This document shows, piece by piece, positions 9,726 through 20,997 of a stretch of 64,000 nucleotides of DNA. The DNA is from Symbiodinium natans. Its lineage: Eukaryota; Sar; Dinophyceae; Suessiales; Symbiodiniaceae. A program made the position numbers and the translations under genes. The notes under the pieces were generated by a model. It saw only the letters and a program-made list of their open reading frames with translations. It had not been told where the DNA came from and made no database searches. The stretch is taken from assembly GCA_905221605.1 (NCBI GenBank), contig CAJNDS010002734.1, positions 901,779 through 965,778 on the forward strand, read 5' to 3'. Position 1 is the stretch's first letter, and every line of letters begins with the position of its first letter.

Positions 9726-11425
9726 ATGGCAGAGTCCATTGCTCAGCCACGTCCGTTCCTGAAAAGGAAGAAAGCCATGCGGCCAGGTAGTCTCGACTGG
9801 CAGGCTCACTTGGATGACCTCGAGCCAGGGCCTTCTAGTTTGGAGGAGCTGTTCCGTTGGCCAGAGAATGCCTTGAATGTGCTACGTAGCAAGCGGCTTG
9901 AGTGCCTGGAAACATTGAAGAACAACTTGGTGGCTGGCTGCAGTGTCATCACCCACTACAGTGGCAAGGGCACGGCTGAGGCTGCTCTAGCTGACATATC
10001 AGACTACTTGTGCCAGGAGTTCGGGTTATCTGAGCAGCCCTTCCGCATGGCTAGTGCTTGCGACATGTCGGAGGCGTGCCGCCGTGTCTTGTGCAGCCAT
10101 GCTTCCTCGTGCTCAGCTCCCCGTCATGTTTTCGGAGACATTCTTGATCGAATTCCAGCGCAGACACCGCCTCTTTCCAAGAGCTCACCTGTATCCGTCG
10201 AGGCCTTCCTAGAGGTCCACGGTCATGAGCTCTACAACAAGGATGCACGTGCCTTCTGCTACAAACACATGGAGCCATGCCGCTTGTGGGATGGGTTGGA
10301 GGAGCCAGAGGACCCTGGAAAAGGACTGGACTGGTGATCAGTGCTGCAGGCTTCAGCTGCACGGATTGGTCACCTCGCAGAATGGGTAAAAGGCCAGGAC
10401 TTGCAGGAGCCACAGCCCCAGTGTTTTTCCACTGGACAAGCGAAAACAAGGTGTTGCGCCCTGACATGCTGTTCTGGGAGAACTCTGCAAGCTTTGACCC
10501 CGAGGCTTTGACTGCGGCTTTAGGGGGTGAGTTTTTGCATGTTTATGCTGAGATGAGTCCAGACATTTTGGGCTGGCCAGCAAGCAGACCAAGAACGTTT
10601 GGAGTGTCGCTCTTGGCAGCGACCGTCGGCTTCAGTGGCAGTGCAGAGGAGTTCTTGTCATGGTTCATGAGATCCCCGCAGCTTGATGCGGACATCTTCT
10701 TTCAGGCCCCAGAGAAAGACGTCCAGGACATGATGCGAGGGCTTGCTGCCGCTCGTGGGTATGCCGGCGTGGAATCCCCTACGCTGAACATGGCAGTGAG
10801 TCCGAGTGCTGTTGTGGCTCTCGAGAACTACAAGAAGCTACAGGACAATCGAGCAGGCATCAACAGCGGTGCCTTCGTCTGTGACCTCGACCAGAACCCT
10901 GGCTTTTCGGCTTGTGGTTCGTTTCTTCCAAGCTGCCCAACCCACAGCTCGATCTACAGCATGAAGAAAGGGAGATTGATGTGCGGGCAAGAGTTGCTCG
11001 TGGCCATGGGTGCCTGCGTTGCAATGGAGTCGGACGTTTTCATTTTCATTGGTTCAATGTCCCGGCCCCCTCATAATCTTGGACCACTTTCTCGAGTATA
11101 AGTTATAAAGTGTGCACCGCTTGTAGGCGAGAACCTCTGGCATGTTGGAGAGTCGTCTGCCGGAACATCGAAGAGTCGGATTGCCAGCTGCGTCAGCTCC
11201 TTGAGTCAAAAGGAGATGAAGTCGCTTGCGGGAAACTCGTTCCATCTCGCTTTGTTCGGGACCTGGGTAATGTATGTCCTCGCTCATGTTCGGCGGCACC
11301 CACGTGACATCCCTTTGCCAATCATGAGAAGCGAGTACGGCACAGCCCTTTCCAGCGGCGACTTGCAGTGTGACAGCCAGGACATGGACAGCCAGGAGAG
11401 CCTTGAGGACAAGGTTGCTGTTTGA
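9726..11425 (+). CDS. Divergent C5-cytosine DNA methyltransferase (one frameshift)
   Basis: Exons 9726-11009 and 11127-11425; the join is in phase, with a GT donor and an AG acceptor before G. The ATG at 9726 sits in a good context (CAGCCATGG). Methyltransferase motifs appear in order: motif I THYSGKGTAEAAL; motif II SACDMSEACRRVL; motif III FGDIL; motif IV GFSCTDWS, where the catalytic Cys is kept but Pro is replaced by Ser; motif VI FWENSASF (ENV becomes ENS); motif VIII ASRPRTFGV; motif IX/X GQELLVAMGENLWH then LAGNSFHLALFG. Such enzymes transfer methyl from SAM to cytosine C5. The frame changes once near 10320-10335, just before motif IV, where one base appears to be missing. The gene is inactive as read unless this is a sequencing error. 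About 527 residues otherwise. It may belong to a mobile element. Confidence 0.82.
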
Positions 11426-11668
11426 GGGGCCCCACTGAGGGCCGCTGAGGGTCTCAGGGAGTCAGTAGTTCGCCGCCTTCGAGGCACGGCGGACGTTTTG
11501 GTAGCGACAGCAGCGATTCTTGCGAGACACCTAGTGCTGAGCGGATTTGAATTTTAGAAATTTTGGATGATCAGCTCTGTGCAGAAATGTGTCATAGCCA
11601 TGTGCTTGTGTTGCAGCTTCTGTGCCCTCGTTGCGCGTGCGGTCCAGCTGTGGTGAGCGTATTGCTGG

Positions 11669-11992
11669 ATGTCTGGCACGTCGGCCAGCTTGCAGGCTCT
11701 TGACTTGTTGTCGCGTAGTCCAGTAGTGCAGCTTCCGAGACCAGACATGTCCGAGTCGGGGTCCCAGCAGTCCCTGCTTTGTGCAGAGCGCAAAATGGCT
11801 CGCAAGAACATGGAGAAGATGCTGGCCCGCACAAAGGCAGCGGGGCACATTGGCGAGGATGCGTGGGCCCAATGGGAGAAGATGAAGCGCGAGGGCGGGG
11901 CTGCCAACTACAATGCTTTGCTCGAGCAGTTCCGCAGTACTGATGCGACTCGCCCGGGTCTGAAGCCTTCTAGTTTTGTTTTTGAGCCGTGA
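11669..11992 (+). CDS. Small protein related to the next gene (W..W..KR-GGA motif)
   Basis: About 107 residues, or about 81 if translation starts at the ATG at 11747. It contains WAQWEKMKREGGAANYNALL, the same pattern as WSRWQEIKRQGGANLNAILL in the following gene: W-x2-W-x3-K-R-x-G-G-A, then N-A-x-L. The rest is charged and polar with no Cys cluster. It could be a separate gene, an N-terminal exon of its neighbour or a decayed duplicate. Function unknown. Confidence 0.5.
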   Translation: MSGTSASLQALDLLSRSPVVQLPRPDMSESGSQQSLLCAERKMARKNMEKMLARTKAAGHIGEDAWAQWEKMKREGGAANYNALLEQFRSTDATRPGLKPSSFVFEP

Positions 11993-12280
11993 CACCTGGA
12001 TTCGCGAAGCAGCCAACATTGCATGTGCCATTGCTCTGCGCTGCTTGTGACTTGTGAAAGCTAGTCGCATGCTTTACAGCTTGCTCTGTTTGCTCCAGTC
12101 GCCACTGTCCCTTGCGTGCAGCAGACTTGTGCAACAACACGTCTTCATGATGTGCGCCACTGTGCTGCTGCCACCGCAGGCTTTTGAAGCAGGTCCTGCA
12201 GGGATCGCAGTGGTGCGTTCTTCGACTTGTAAGCAAGCCAGGTAGTAAGCCCGGCTCACCCTGCCTAATACAAGGCAGCG

Positions 12281-13219
12281 ATGGGTGAGAAGTCTGAGCA
12301 GCGTGATTTGGTGGCTCAGTTTGAGGGAGCGGTTGAGGCAGCTGGCAAGCTGCAGTTCGAGAATGAGTCAGAGGACGAGAAGGGCTCGGGGCCGAGAGAC
12401 TCACCGCTTCCTGCGGATGAAGAATCCGAGGATGAGTCTGATCAACAGCCAGATCCGACGAAGTGTGCCTGTTGCGGTGAAGAAGCCCGCGTGGCAAAGT
12501 CGGTGTATGGGCCCGAATGCAAGAAGGCCTATAACAACATCGACAAGCAGGAGGCCAAGGCCACGAACAAGAGTGGTGACAGATGGTCGAGGTGGCAGGA
12601 GATCAAGCGGCAAGGCGGCGCCAACTTGAATGCCATCTTGCTGGCCTACTTGCACGAGTGCGAGGAGTCGAAGGGCTCAGGTCACAAACGTGGACAGTTC
12701 GATGTTGGCTACCACTACGAGGAGTTGCAGTCCGTTGCCCGCGTGGAGACCGGCGAAAAACTGGTCTACATGACCATGACGAAATGGCTCAAAATCGCTC
12801 CGGATGAGCATGGCATCGACATCCAGGAGGCAAAGCGCATGTGGCAGAAGAAGGAGAAGTCATTGCCGAAGTACAAGAAGAAGAAATCGGTTTCCGGCAT
12901 CCTGCTTCTCCCCATGCCTGCAGAAACGTACATTGTTGGAGCAAACAGCAACGAGCACAAGAAGGGCATGCGGCTTCAGGGACAGCAGATCAAGAAGCCA
13001 ACGGCTGAGAAGATCAAAAAGCTGGAGCAGCAGGTTGGTTCCGGGCACTTTGGTTTTGGAGATTCAGCCTTCGGCCGGGTTGGTGGCGGTGACCTCGTCA
13101 ACAATGCTCAGACCGGAGGCTCGCTTGTCTTCGCTCCAGATGGTGACTCCATCTTTGGGGGTGGCCAGAACTTCCGCGATGCCGCCCTTGCGCCCAGCTT
13201 GCATGCCATCATGCCATGA
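12281..13219 (+). CDS. Unknown acidic/basic protein with Cys cluster and W..W..KR-GGA motif
   Basis: 312 residues from an ATG in CAGCGATGG. Residues about 20-60 are acidic (ESEDE and ADEESEDES). Then C-A-C-C-G-E-E and, after VYGPE, another Cys (CKKAY), a possible zinc-binding knuckle. Next come the shared W-x2-W-x3-K-R-x-G-G-A motif (about residue 105), a predicted mixed alpha/beta stretch and Lys-rich segments (YKKKKS, KKPTAEKIKK). The C-terminus is Gly/Phe-rich with GFGDSAFG. The Lys clusters suggest a nuclear or nucleic-acid-binding role by inference. It may be spliced to the next block, which starts 72 bp downstream on the same strand. No named family recognised. Confidence 0.65.
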   Translation: MGEKSEQRDLVAQFEGAVEAAGKLQFENESEDEKGSGPRDSPLPADEESEDESDQQPDPTKCACCGEEARVAKSVYGPECKKAYNNIDKQEAKATNKSGDRWSRWQEIKRQGGANLNAILLAYLHECEESKGSGHKRGQFDVGYHYEELQSVARVETGEKLVYMTMTKWLKIAPDEHGIDIQEAKRMWQKKEKSLPKYKKKKSVSGILLLPMPAETYIVGANSNEHKKGMRLQGQQIKKPTAEKIKKLEQQVGSGHFGFGDSAFGRVGGGDLVNNAQTGGSLVFAPDGDSIFGGGQNFRDAALAPSLHAIMP

Positions 13220-13291
13220 ACACTGAGTTTGTAGATTAAGCTTCCGGCCGCCGCTCCAATAAACGATCCCTGAAGCGATCATTCTTGTCAG

Positions 13292-15049
13292 GCAGGTACC
13301 TCGACTCCTCCCAGATCCAAGAAGCGAAGTTTCGCTTTGCAAGACAGCGCTGAGAAGGGAGCAAACCCAAATGCTGGCGCTGCCGCCGCAGATGCGGAGA
13401 CCCCAGCTAAAGCGTGTGAGAACGGGAAGAATCACAAGAAGAAGAAATCCTACGATGTTGTCGCCAACCAGAACCAGCTGATCGAGAAGGTCAACAACCA
13501 GCTCATGCGGGGCATCCAGGAGCAGATGGGGAAGGCTGTTGCAGATTGCGAAGAGAGTCGCAAGCATGCGAAGGAGACCTTCCCAACCGAGATTGCCTTC
13601 TTCAAGGACTACGAGTCAACTGTCATCGCCCGCCAGGAGATTGCCTCAGCAGTCCTGTCAGAGAAGGACAACGGCGATGCTGAGCTTGTTGCCCTCATTG
13701 AGAGTCAGAGGACCCAAAAGGTGTTGAGCATTGACGATGTGGCAAGCCTCACCACCTTGAAAACGGCAGCCGGTAGCTTGACTGAAACCACGAAGAAAGC
13801 TTTGAGTGAGGATGACATCAAGCTGGCCATCAAAAGCCTCAAAGACAGCCTCGCGGCTTTCAAGCGGGTGGTGGCTGCAGTGAGCCGTGCGGCCAATGAC
13901 TTGAAGCGGGCCGTGGATCAGAAGCAAAAGAAAGCCGAAGCAGATGTCAGCAAGAAGCGCAAGCAGGACGAGGCCAAGCAGAAGAAAGACTTGCGGGAGA
14001 TGACGAAGAAGATGAAGCAGGGCAACCAGGGCGAGACCTTGCCTGCCCTGTGGGTCTCTGGTCCCATGACGGAGAAGTTGTGCAAAGCCTTGCTTGTCTA
14101 CGATAGCCTGGAAAGCCTCAAGGCGGATTTCAAGGTGGGGGCGTCAATAAACCATGTGTGTAAAGTTGTAAAGACTGCCAAAAAAATTGCTGCGTGCGGT
14201 TTTGAAGCAATTTTTGTTTGTCAGGCTGGTGCCAACTTGCACAGCGGCGTGCCCTACATCGTGCAGTCCAAGGCCGTGGAGTCTCTCAAAGAGGAGCTTG
14301 CGAAGGACTCTGTGAAAGGCTTCTTGCAGATCTTCGAGACCCAGTTTCCTCTCAGCAAGCAGGCCCGGGAGAAAGGCCGCGTGCAGTCCGTCATGAAGGT
14401 GGAGAGCACTGCCAGGCTCAAGGAACTCATGATGGAGTTGGTGTCCGGCAAGGTGAAGGTGTTTAACGGCGATGGCCCCAACTCCGACATGGATTGCTTG
14501 CACTCGTACGGCTTCACGAGCAACATGCGCTATGGCGGCACGGAGTACCTGGGCCTTGGCACCGTGCGCTACGCTGTGAAGGGCAGTCGTGAAGTGGTGA
14601 TTGTCAATGCTTCTGAGATGTGGCCGCTTCTCTTGGAGCACCACGCGGAGGAGGCTTCAAAGCTTGCTGCAGACAAGCTTGTCGCAAACTTTCTCGGGGA
14701 GAAACTCCTGCATGTGAAGTGTGACGATGCTTGGGTGCAGGCGCTGCTCAAGACCGGGAAGAGTATCATGTGGCGAGCTTTGGTGCCTGAAGGCTCAATG
14801 TTGTTCGTGCCTGCCGGGGTCATCTTGTTGGAGCGTTCTACCAACAACTGCTTGGGCATGGGTTTGAGGATGGCCGTGGACGATTCTTCCAACCAGTCCC
14901 TGGCCAACCTCGACACCCTCTTGGCTGCTCACATGACCTATGCCGATGCGAAGGACAAGCTTGTGGCAAGGTGGCAAGATTGCGTGAATCGTGCCAGGAA
15001 GTCCTCGGCCCCGGCCCCTGCGGCCTCTTCAGGACAGCCTGCAGCGTAG
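13292..15049 (+). CDS. Coiled-coil protein with cupin/JmjC-like C-terminal region
   Basis: An in-frame exon starts after the AG at 13290-13291. An in-frame 90-bp AT-richer intron at 14135-14224 (GT..TTTGTCAG, then G) fits splicing without changing phase. The N-terminus is basic (SKKRS; KNHKKKKSYD). Residues about 160-240 form a Lys/Ala/Asp-rich coiled coil (QKQKKAEADVSKKRKQDEAK). The C-terminal 200 residues contain YGGTEYLGLGTVRYAVKGSR and PEGSMLFVPAGVILLE, which resemble the two beta-barrel sheets of JmjC/cupin_8 proteins. The metal-binding HxD is not visible, so catalysis is doubtful. The final residues are low-complexity Ala/Ser/Pro. It may continue by splicing to 17116. Role unknown. Confidence 0.65.
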   Translation, partial: AGTSTPPRSKKRSFALQDSAEKGANPNAGAAAADAETPAKACENGKNHKKKKSYDVVANQNQLIEKVNNQLMRGIQEQMGKAVADCEESRKHAKETFPTEIAFFKDYESTVIARQEIASAVLSEKDNGDAELVALIESQRTQKVLSIDDVASLTTLKTAAGSLTETTKKALSEDDIKLAIKSLKDSLAAFKRVVAAVSRAANDLKRAVDQKQKKAEADVSKKRKQDEAKQKKDLREMTKKMKQGNQGETLPALWVSGPMTEKLCKALLVYDSLESLKADFKVGASINHVCKVVKTAKKIAACGFEAIFVCQAGANLHSGVPYIVQSKAVESLKEELAKDSVKGFLQIFETQFPLSKQAREKGRVQSVMKVESTARLKELMMELVSGKVKVFNGDGPNSDMDCLHSYGFTSNMRYGGTEYLGLGTVRYAVKGSREVVIVNASEMWPLLLEHHAEEASKLAADKLVANFLGEKLLHVKCDDAWVQALLKTGKSIMWRALVPEGSMLFVPAGVILLERSTNNCLGMGLRMAVDDSSNQSLANLDTLLAAHMTYADAKDKLVARWQDCVNRARKSSAPAPAASSGQPAA

Positions 15050-15925
15050 GATGTAGGAACAGTCGTGCAGCTGCAACTGCAACGCAGATGCTTGCTGCTA
15101 TTTTGAGCTTGTGTTTGAGCCTGAGCCTGTGGCTGAGGAAGCCTGCGATGTACAACATAAGCGGTAGAAACTATCAAAAGACACCGCCCCGCGATACTTG
15201 TACGTAGCTGCCTACGGTTGCCGCTTTGAAGTGTGCACCTAGCTACCTAGTTTATAGAAGAGCTTCGGGGAAGCTCACGGGCTCGGGTTGGTGTGTTGAC
15301 GATTCCACGCAGGTGAATCGCACATTGGATTGCACCCGCCTTTTTGCTGAGTGAAGAAAGTTGGGCCACGTTGCGTTTGCCCTCGAAACTCACACCTCAA
15401 AATCTGCAAGTCAGTGTAGCAGTGCAAGCATAGAAGCCCCAAGGTCCCAAAAAATCTATGAGCCTCCAAAAAAACCCAGCCCCTAAATACAGCTGCACGC
15501 TGCCGAGGCCAGAAGAATCCTGACGGTCCTGACGACCCATGACATCCGCGACAAAACCTGCGGAAAGGGTTTGGGATTTCGGGGGTTAAAGGGTCAGGGT
15601 TTGAGAGGGGTTTGGGGTTTCTGGCGTTTCTCGGGTTTCACAGGGTTTAGAGTTTTAGAGGGGTCTGGAGTTTAGAGTTTAGGCTCCCAAATCCGGCACA
15701 TCATCTGTGCCTCAACCCGAGGCCGGAACTTGAATTCCAAGCGCGGCCAAAAAACTTAAACCTTTCAAGCCCTCCAATCTCCAATGAGAAAACTCACAAT
15801 CTGCAAGCCCAAGAATGCTGCGCCCGTCCCAATCCCCCGCGCGCAATCTTTGCATGCCCTGCAAAAAACCTCCCAAGCCTAAACCCATAAACCCTAGAAA
15901 CCCTATGAACACTTAAGGCTGAGGC
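15050..15925. other. Intergenic or intronic, no gene
   Basis: AT/GC-mixed sequence with degenerate TTTAGGG-like text (about 15560-15690 and 15875-15915). No coding motif. Confidence 0.4.
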
Positions 15926-15929
15926 ATCA

Positions 15930-16150
15930 ATAGGGCATAAGTTTGGACGTTTTGGCTCAATGCCCAGAGTTCGAGCGAATGGGGCCTCCAAGTTTGGATG
16001 TAGGATCGTTTTGGCTCGAACGCAACAGTTCGAATGAGTGGCAGCACCAACTTGAGACGCAGGATCACACGGGCCCAAATCGGCTCAGTTTCCGGCGTTC
16101 CCATGACTGCGTTGTCCATCCTCAGATATAGGATTGTTTTGGCTCGACTT
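15930..16150. repeat. Three-copy degenerate repeat carrying GTTTTGGCTC(A/G)A
   Basis: GTTTTGGCTCAA near 15949 and GTTTTGGCTCGA near 16008 and 16135, each after TTGGA(C/T) or AGGAT(C/T) words and before a TTCGA or CTTCC word. The core resembles the 3' part of the dinoflagellate spliced leader (CCATTTTGGCTCAAG), but the CCAT is missing. Confidence 0.45.
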
Positions 16151-16251
16151 CCAAAGGTAAAGGATCCAACTACGCGTGAGTTAGTTGTTGTGGGGTTGAG
16201 ATGCTGGGTCTGCGGGTGCTTAGAATTTGTCGGCCCCGACGAAAATTGCTA

Positions 16252-17092
<841 letters not shown>

Positions 17093-17115
17093 CACACGTT
17101 CAAGCACACTGCCAG

Positions 17116-17634
17116 GATAAGATGTCCATGTTCGGGCCGTTTCGGGTGGCAGTGGGCGGAAAGACTCCAGGGTACGATGCAAGCCAGTCGCCGGCCAAGT
17201 CAAAGCTGGCAATGGAGACATGCTTTTACCATGAGCGCTCCCTGTCACTGTGGGAGGAAGTGATTCACGGCTACAATGTCGGCGCAATCTTGGATTGCAG
17301 CGTGTCCTCCGGTACATTGGCCTTTCTGGCAGCCGTGCAGCGGATCCCCTACTTTGGGGTGGCATTGACCAAGGAGCACGTCGACCGTGTGAAGGACAGG
17401 GTCACACAGATGATCATGGAGGAGTTCATGAAGGGCAACTCCCCTGTCTACAATGCCAAGTTTGCGAATGTCATCAGTTCAGCGAACCAAGCCAGCGCCG
17501 AGAATGCCACAGGCGGGGCAAGCGGGGCCGTGCGTGGGGCAAGCAGCGCCGCAGCCGGGGCAAGCCGGGCCACCGGCGGGACAGCACCTTCCGGGGCAGA
17601 GGGACTCGGCGAGATGGAGGCCGGCCAGGGATGA
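17116..17634 (+). CDS. SAM-dependent methyltransferase-like domain (N6/N4-adenine/cytosine type), partial
   Basis: The exon begins after AG at 17114-17115 and reads to TGA. The order FYHERSLSLWEEV, then GAILDCSVSSGTLAFLA, then RIPYFGVALTKEHVDRV follows motif I of N6/N4-type DNA methylases: a D..xxSG-T-L-A loop, then an 'iG' strand and a helix that binds SAM. No DPPY-type catalytic motif is present, so it is partial or inactive. The last 60 residues are Gly/Ala/Ser repeats (GASGAVRGASSAAAG). The microsatellite and intron-like DNA lie upstream, so this is probably the last exon of a gene that includes the coiled-coil/cupin block. That link is inferred. Confidence 0.55.
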   Translation, partial: DKMSMFGPFRVAVGGKTPGYDASQSPAKSKLAMETCFYHERSLSLWEEVIHGYNVGAILDCSVSSGTLAFLAAVQRIPYFGVALTKEHVDRVKDRVTQMIMEEFMKGNSPVYNAKFANVISSANQASAENATGGASGAVRGASSAAAGASRATGGTAPSGAEGLGEMEAGQG

Positions 17635-18797
17635 ACACATTCTTTTGTATAGCCATATATGCACGGGGTGCCTTGCAATTTTCGCAGGGAGGCCCAAAAG
17701 AAGTCATAAAGTTTCCAGAATTTCAACCATGTCTGGCCCACAACACACGTACTTGCAGGCAGCTCTGCAGCTGCTCGGCGTGAGCACGTGAGGTTCGCAG
17801 CGGAACCGTAGAGTGTGGCCGGTGGGCGCTCAAAGAAGTCAAAGCAGCAACTTGTAGTGTCTTTCCATATCTGATGCGTAACAACAGAATGCCCGGGCCA
17901 TTCTTCCTGCGTCCCAAATTTTGGAGCGAACATCCATGGATACGATGCCGGAGCCGACGCCATGGAGCATGTACAAGAGCAGCCAGACCAGAGAAAGTGC
18001 AAGGTGAAATGGTATGGTGTAGGGTATTCTTGAATCATGCACGACGCAGAAGTGGCCTAGCTAGAGGAGCGGAGCTTCCACATATGCCATGACAAGCGTG
18101 GAACGGGTAGGACCCAAAATCCTAAAGCTAAGCCTAAAGCTAAAGCCTAAAGCTGAAACCCTGAACCCCAAACTGTGGCCTTAAAGCCTAGAGTATACAC
18201 CCTAGCGGCCCTAGCGATTCTACGGTTGAACCCAATCTGGAAATTACGCCCCTAGAAGCCTTGAACCCCCAGGCTCAATTCCCCCTAAGACCCCCAACCC
18301 TGCAAACCTGACAATGTCATCCTGCTGAGGCGCGATGTGGCTGCAAAGCTACGAGGAAATCATGTTCAAGGTCTTCCAGAGGCCTCACAGCCGGAACAGA
18401 ATAAGGGCTTGACGGTATTGGGTATAGAGGCCTGCGATCTCGCTCATCTTTTTCGAGTGGGGATGATTGACACCAGAGTTTCGTACACAGGTTCACACGT
18501 TATCCATCGCAGACTGAGCTAAGAAATGGTTCAGGCAAGGATGCGCAGTGACCAAAGCCCGAAGAACCGCGAGACAGCAACGCTGTGAAGACAACACCTG
18601 GAAAACTCTTATGTGCAGCTGTGCCATTCGGGGTGCATTGCTAATTAATGCTGCTTGTCTTCCGTGGTGCAAATGACTTACCTCTTGTTCTGGGACATGT
18701 CGGGTTTCAAGGTTGAGGGACGCTTGCGGGACACTTTCGGCTTCGTACAGGATCTTCCTGTCAACGACTTCTCACTGTCACGCCAGCTTTTGCCGCC
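17635..18797. other. Intergenic, no supported gene
   Basis: Includes the 3' flank of the methyltransferase-like exon and CCTAAAGC-type degenerate telomere words (18115-18200). Short frames near 18337-18522 lack motifs. The acceptor-like CACGCCAG at 18779-18786 precedes the start of the next gene. Confidence 0.4.
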
Positions 18798-20205
18798 ATG
18801 ATGCAAGAGGCAGCGTCTTCTAGTGTGATCCCCCAGAAGAAGCCGAGCAGCAAGGGCAAAGGCAACGGCCGTGGTGGCCGTGGCACGAAGAAGCAGGCGA
18901 CCAAGCTCAAGAGCTCGGCTGTGAAGAAGCAGGTGACCAAGAGCTCGGCGATGAAGAAGCAGAGAAGCAAGAAGGGCTCAGCCAAAGAGAAGCCGAAGCA
19001 GCTCCCGGAGTTGCCACCGCGAGAGCCGGAGGTACAGGAGCTCTTGGGCACGGGGCCAGTGTCTCTGGCCAACAAAGTCGTGAAGGTGGCATCTGATTGT
19101 TCGGGCTTGTGCCCGGAAGGATTGGCAGTTGAGTTGGCGTTGCCCGGTTACAAGTCCCAGCATACCTTCGCCTCGGAGCTCTGCAAGAAGAAGAGGTGCC
19201 TGGGTGGCTCAGCACACCTTGTGTTGCGGAGTTGTGCGGTTCATGCGGAAGCCTTGTCATGAAGTTGTTTCCGTTCATGCATTAGCGCCGCAGGTCCTTC
19301 ATCAAAGCTTTCGTGAAGCCAGAAGTCATCAGCCCGGACATGAAAGATGCCTCACAGCCAGAAGCCTGGCGCAATGTGCATTTGTACGCCTGCGGGTTTC
19401 CGTGTCAGCCGTGGAGCGTTGCAGGGAAGATGCAGGGGACCAATGATGGTCGCGGACGCTTCTTCGGCGACATTCACCAGCGCATAGCAGAGGGTTTGCC
19501 ACAGTGCTTCCTAATAGAGAATGTCGCTGGCCTCACGACTGCAAACTTCCGCTCTGAATTTGCTGCTTTGCTGACGGTCCTTCGTGGCATCAATGGGGGT
19601 GCTTACAATGTGATGTGGAGCGAGATGCATAGCGACCTTCACGGTGGCCTGCCGCAGAACAGAAAGCGCGTCTACATCGTGGGGATCTTGAAAAAGTCGC
19701 AGATCAAGCCCTTCGAGTTCCCCAACCAGCTCCCTCGCTGCCTCTCGCTGACACAGGTCCTGGGGCCGCATCTTCAGAAGCCTCTCCCTGACCTGCGGAG
19801 CAAGACCTCAGATGAAAACGGTTGCAGCCTGAACAAGAGTGTGCAGGCCAACTTGCGGCGCTTCGCTGAGAAGGTTGCAGGCACCAGTGAGGAGATTCAG
19901 GGGGTGGATTACATCATCGACACCGGTTCGAGCAAGGGCCACGCCATGAAATCAAGGTGCCCCTGTTTGACCAGTACGCGTTGCTCCAGTCGGCACGGGT
20001 ACTACTCCGTGTCTCGTGATCGTTTCCTCGATGCGCGCGACTTCTTGAAGCTCCAAGTCTCCAAGGCTACCCAACCAGGCTCCATGGCGAGATGCTGCGC
20101 GCCACAGACGAGCGGACGATGAAGCACATGTTGGGTAATGCCATGACCTTGTCGGTTGTCACTCGCTTGGTGCGTGCGATTTTCCACAGTCAGGGATTGT
20201 TGTAG
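18798..20205 (+). CDS. C5-cytosine DNA methyltransferase (DNMT family, one frameshift)
   Basis: Exons 18798-19195 and 19294-20205; GT-AG intron of 98 bp, exact phase match. The N-terminus is Lys/Ser/Gly-rich with repeated K-S-S-A-(V/M)-K-K-Q blocks, like a DNA-binding tail. Catalytic motifs: I ASDCSGLCPEGLAVELAL (unusual loop), III YKSQHTFASE, IV CGFPCQPWS with catalytic Cys, VI IENVAGL, VIII LPQNRKRVYIVG, then CLTSTR, IX SLQGYPTRLHGEM and X HMLGNAMTLSVV. The last two are in another frame: the reading frame shifts once near 20055-20064. A full-length enzyme would be about 430-440 residues, small for a plant or animal DNMT. It lacks any BAH, CXXC or chromo domain. Dinoflagellate retrotransposons are known to carry DNMTs, which may be its source. 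Confidence 0.92.
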
Positions 20206-20997
20206 AGGTGTTTGTGCGTGTGGCTCTTCTCGCTACAAGAGCAATGGCCAGTCCGAAGCACAAGATGGGAAGTCCGGCAGGAGAAAAGAAATGTCCAGAA
20301 CCGACAGAGCGTCGGAGAGCCGAGCATGGAACTTGGAGTCTTTGAGCATCCAAGCCCATAGACGTAAGAACCCGGCTTACTGTCATTGTTTTGCAGGCCG
20401 AGCAGATCAGACGCAGAGGACGGACAGGGGATCAACGCATAGAGTTGTTTTGTTTGCCGGTTTAAGGTTTATGTCTCTGGATTGAGATGTGGGGTTCAGA
20501 GCCTGGCTCTTTCAGGTGGCTATTGGGCTATTGACAAAAAGGTTGTCTGGCATGGTTGGGGAAAAATTGATTTGCAAAGAAGCTTGAAAGCTTCAAGAAA
20601 CAGCACGTGCAGCAGTGATATAGTAAACCCTAAACCCTAAACCCTATCAAAGCCTTTACCCTCAATGCCAAAAAAATAAAAAATGTATGTGTTTCGTTAT
20701 GAGCAGCTCGTGCGATAATCTTTCGGTTTAGGGCCTAAACCCTAAACCCTAAACTAGAGCGAGCTGCGGGTGCTGCGTTAAGCAGCAGCGAGCGTTACCG
20801 CGTGGCGACAGGCCCGCGGACGAGCCCGAGCCGTCCGGCGAAGCCTGGCGAGGGCTCGGGGCCAGTGCGCGCGATGAGCGCGGCCCACGCTAGAGGGGTC
20901 GAACCCGCGTGCCAGCGTCAGTCTGGCCCCAAAGAGAATAACCCCAAACCCTCGGTTTTAAAGTTAAAACCACGCATCCTCCCCGTTAGGATTCAGG
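20206..20997. other. Intergenic with short CCCTAAA tracts
   Basis: CCCTAAA words at about 20625-20645 and 20735-20755. A GC-rich block (20760-20925) has GGTCGAACCC, weakly like a Pol III B-box, but no tRNA fold could be drawn. No gene. Confidence 0.4.

Noticed and set aside
20760-20930. tRNA or tRNA-derived SINE
   Set aside because: Only a B-box-like GGTCGAACCC; no cloverleaf, no A-box at the right distance, no tail.
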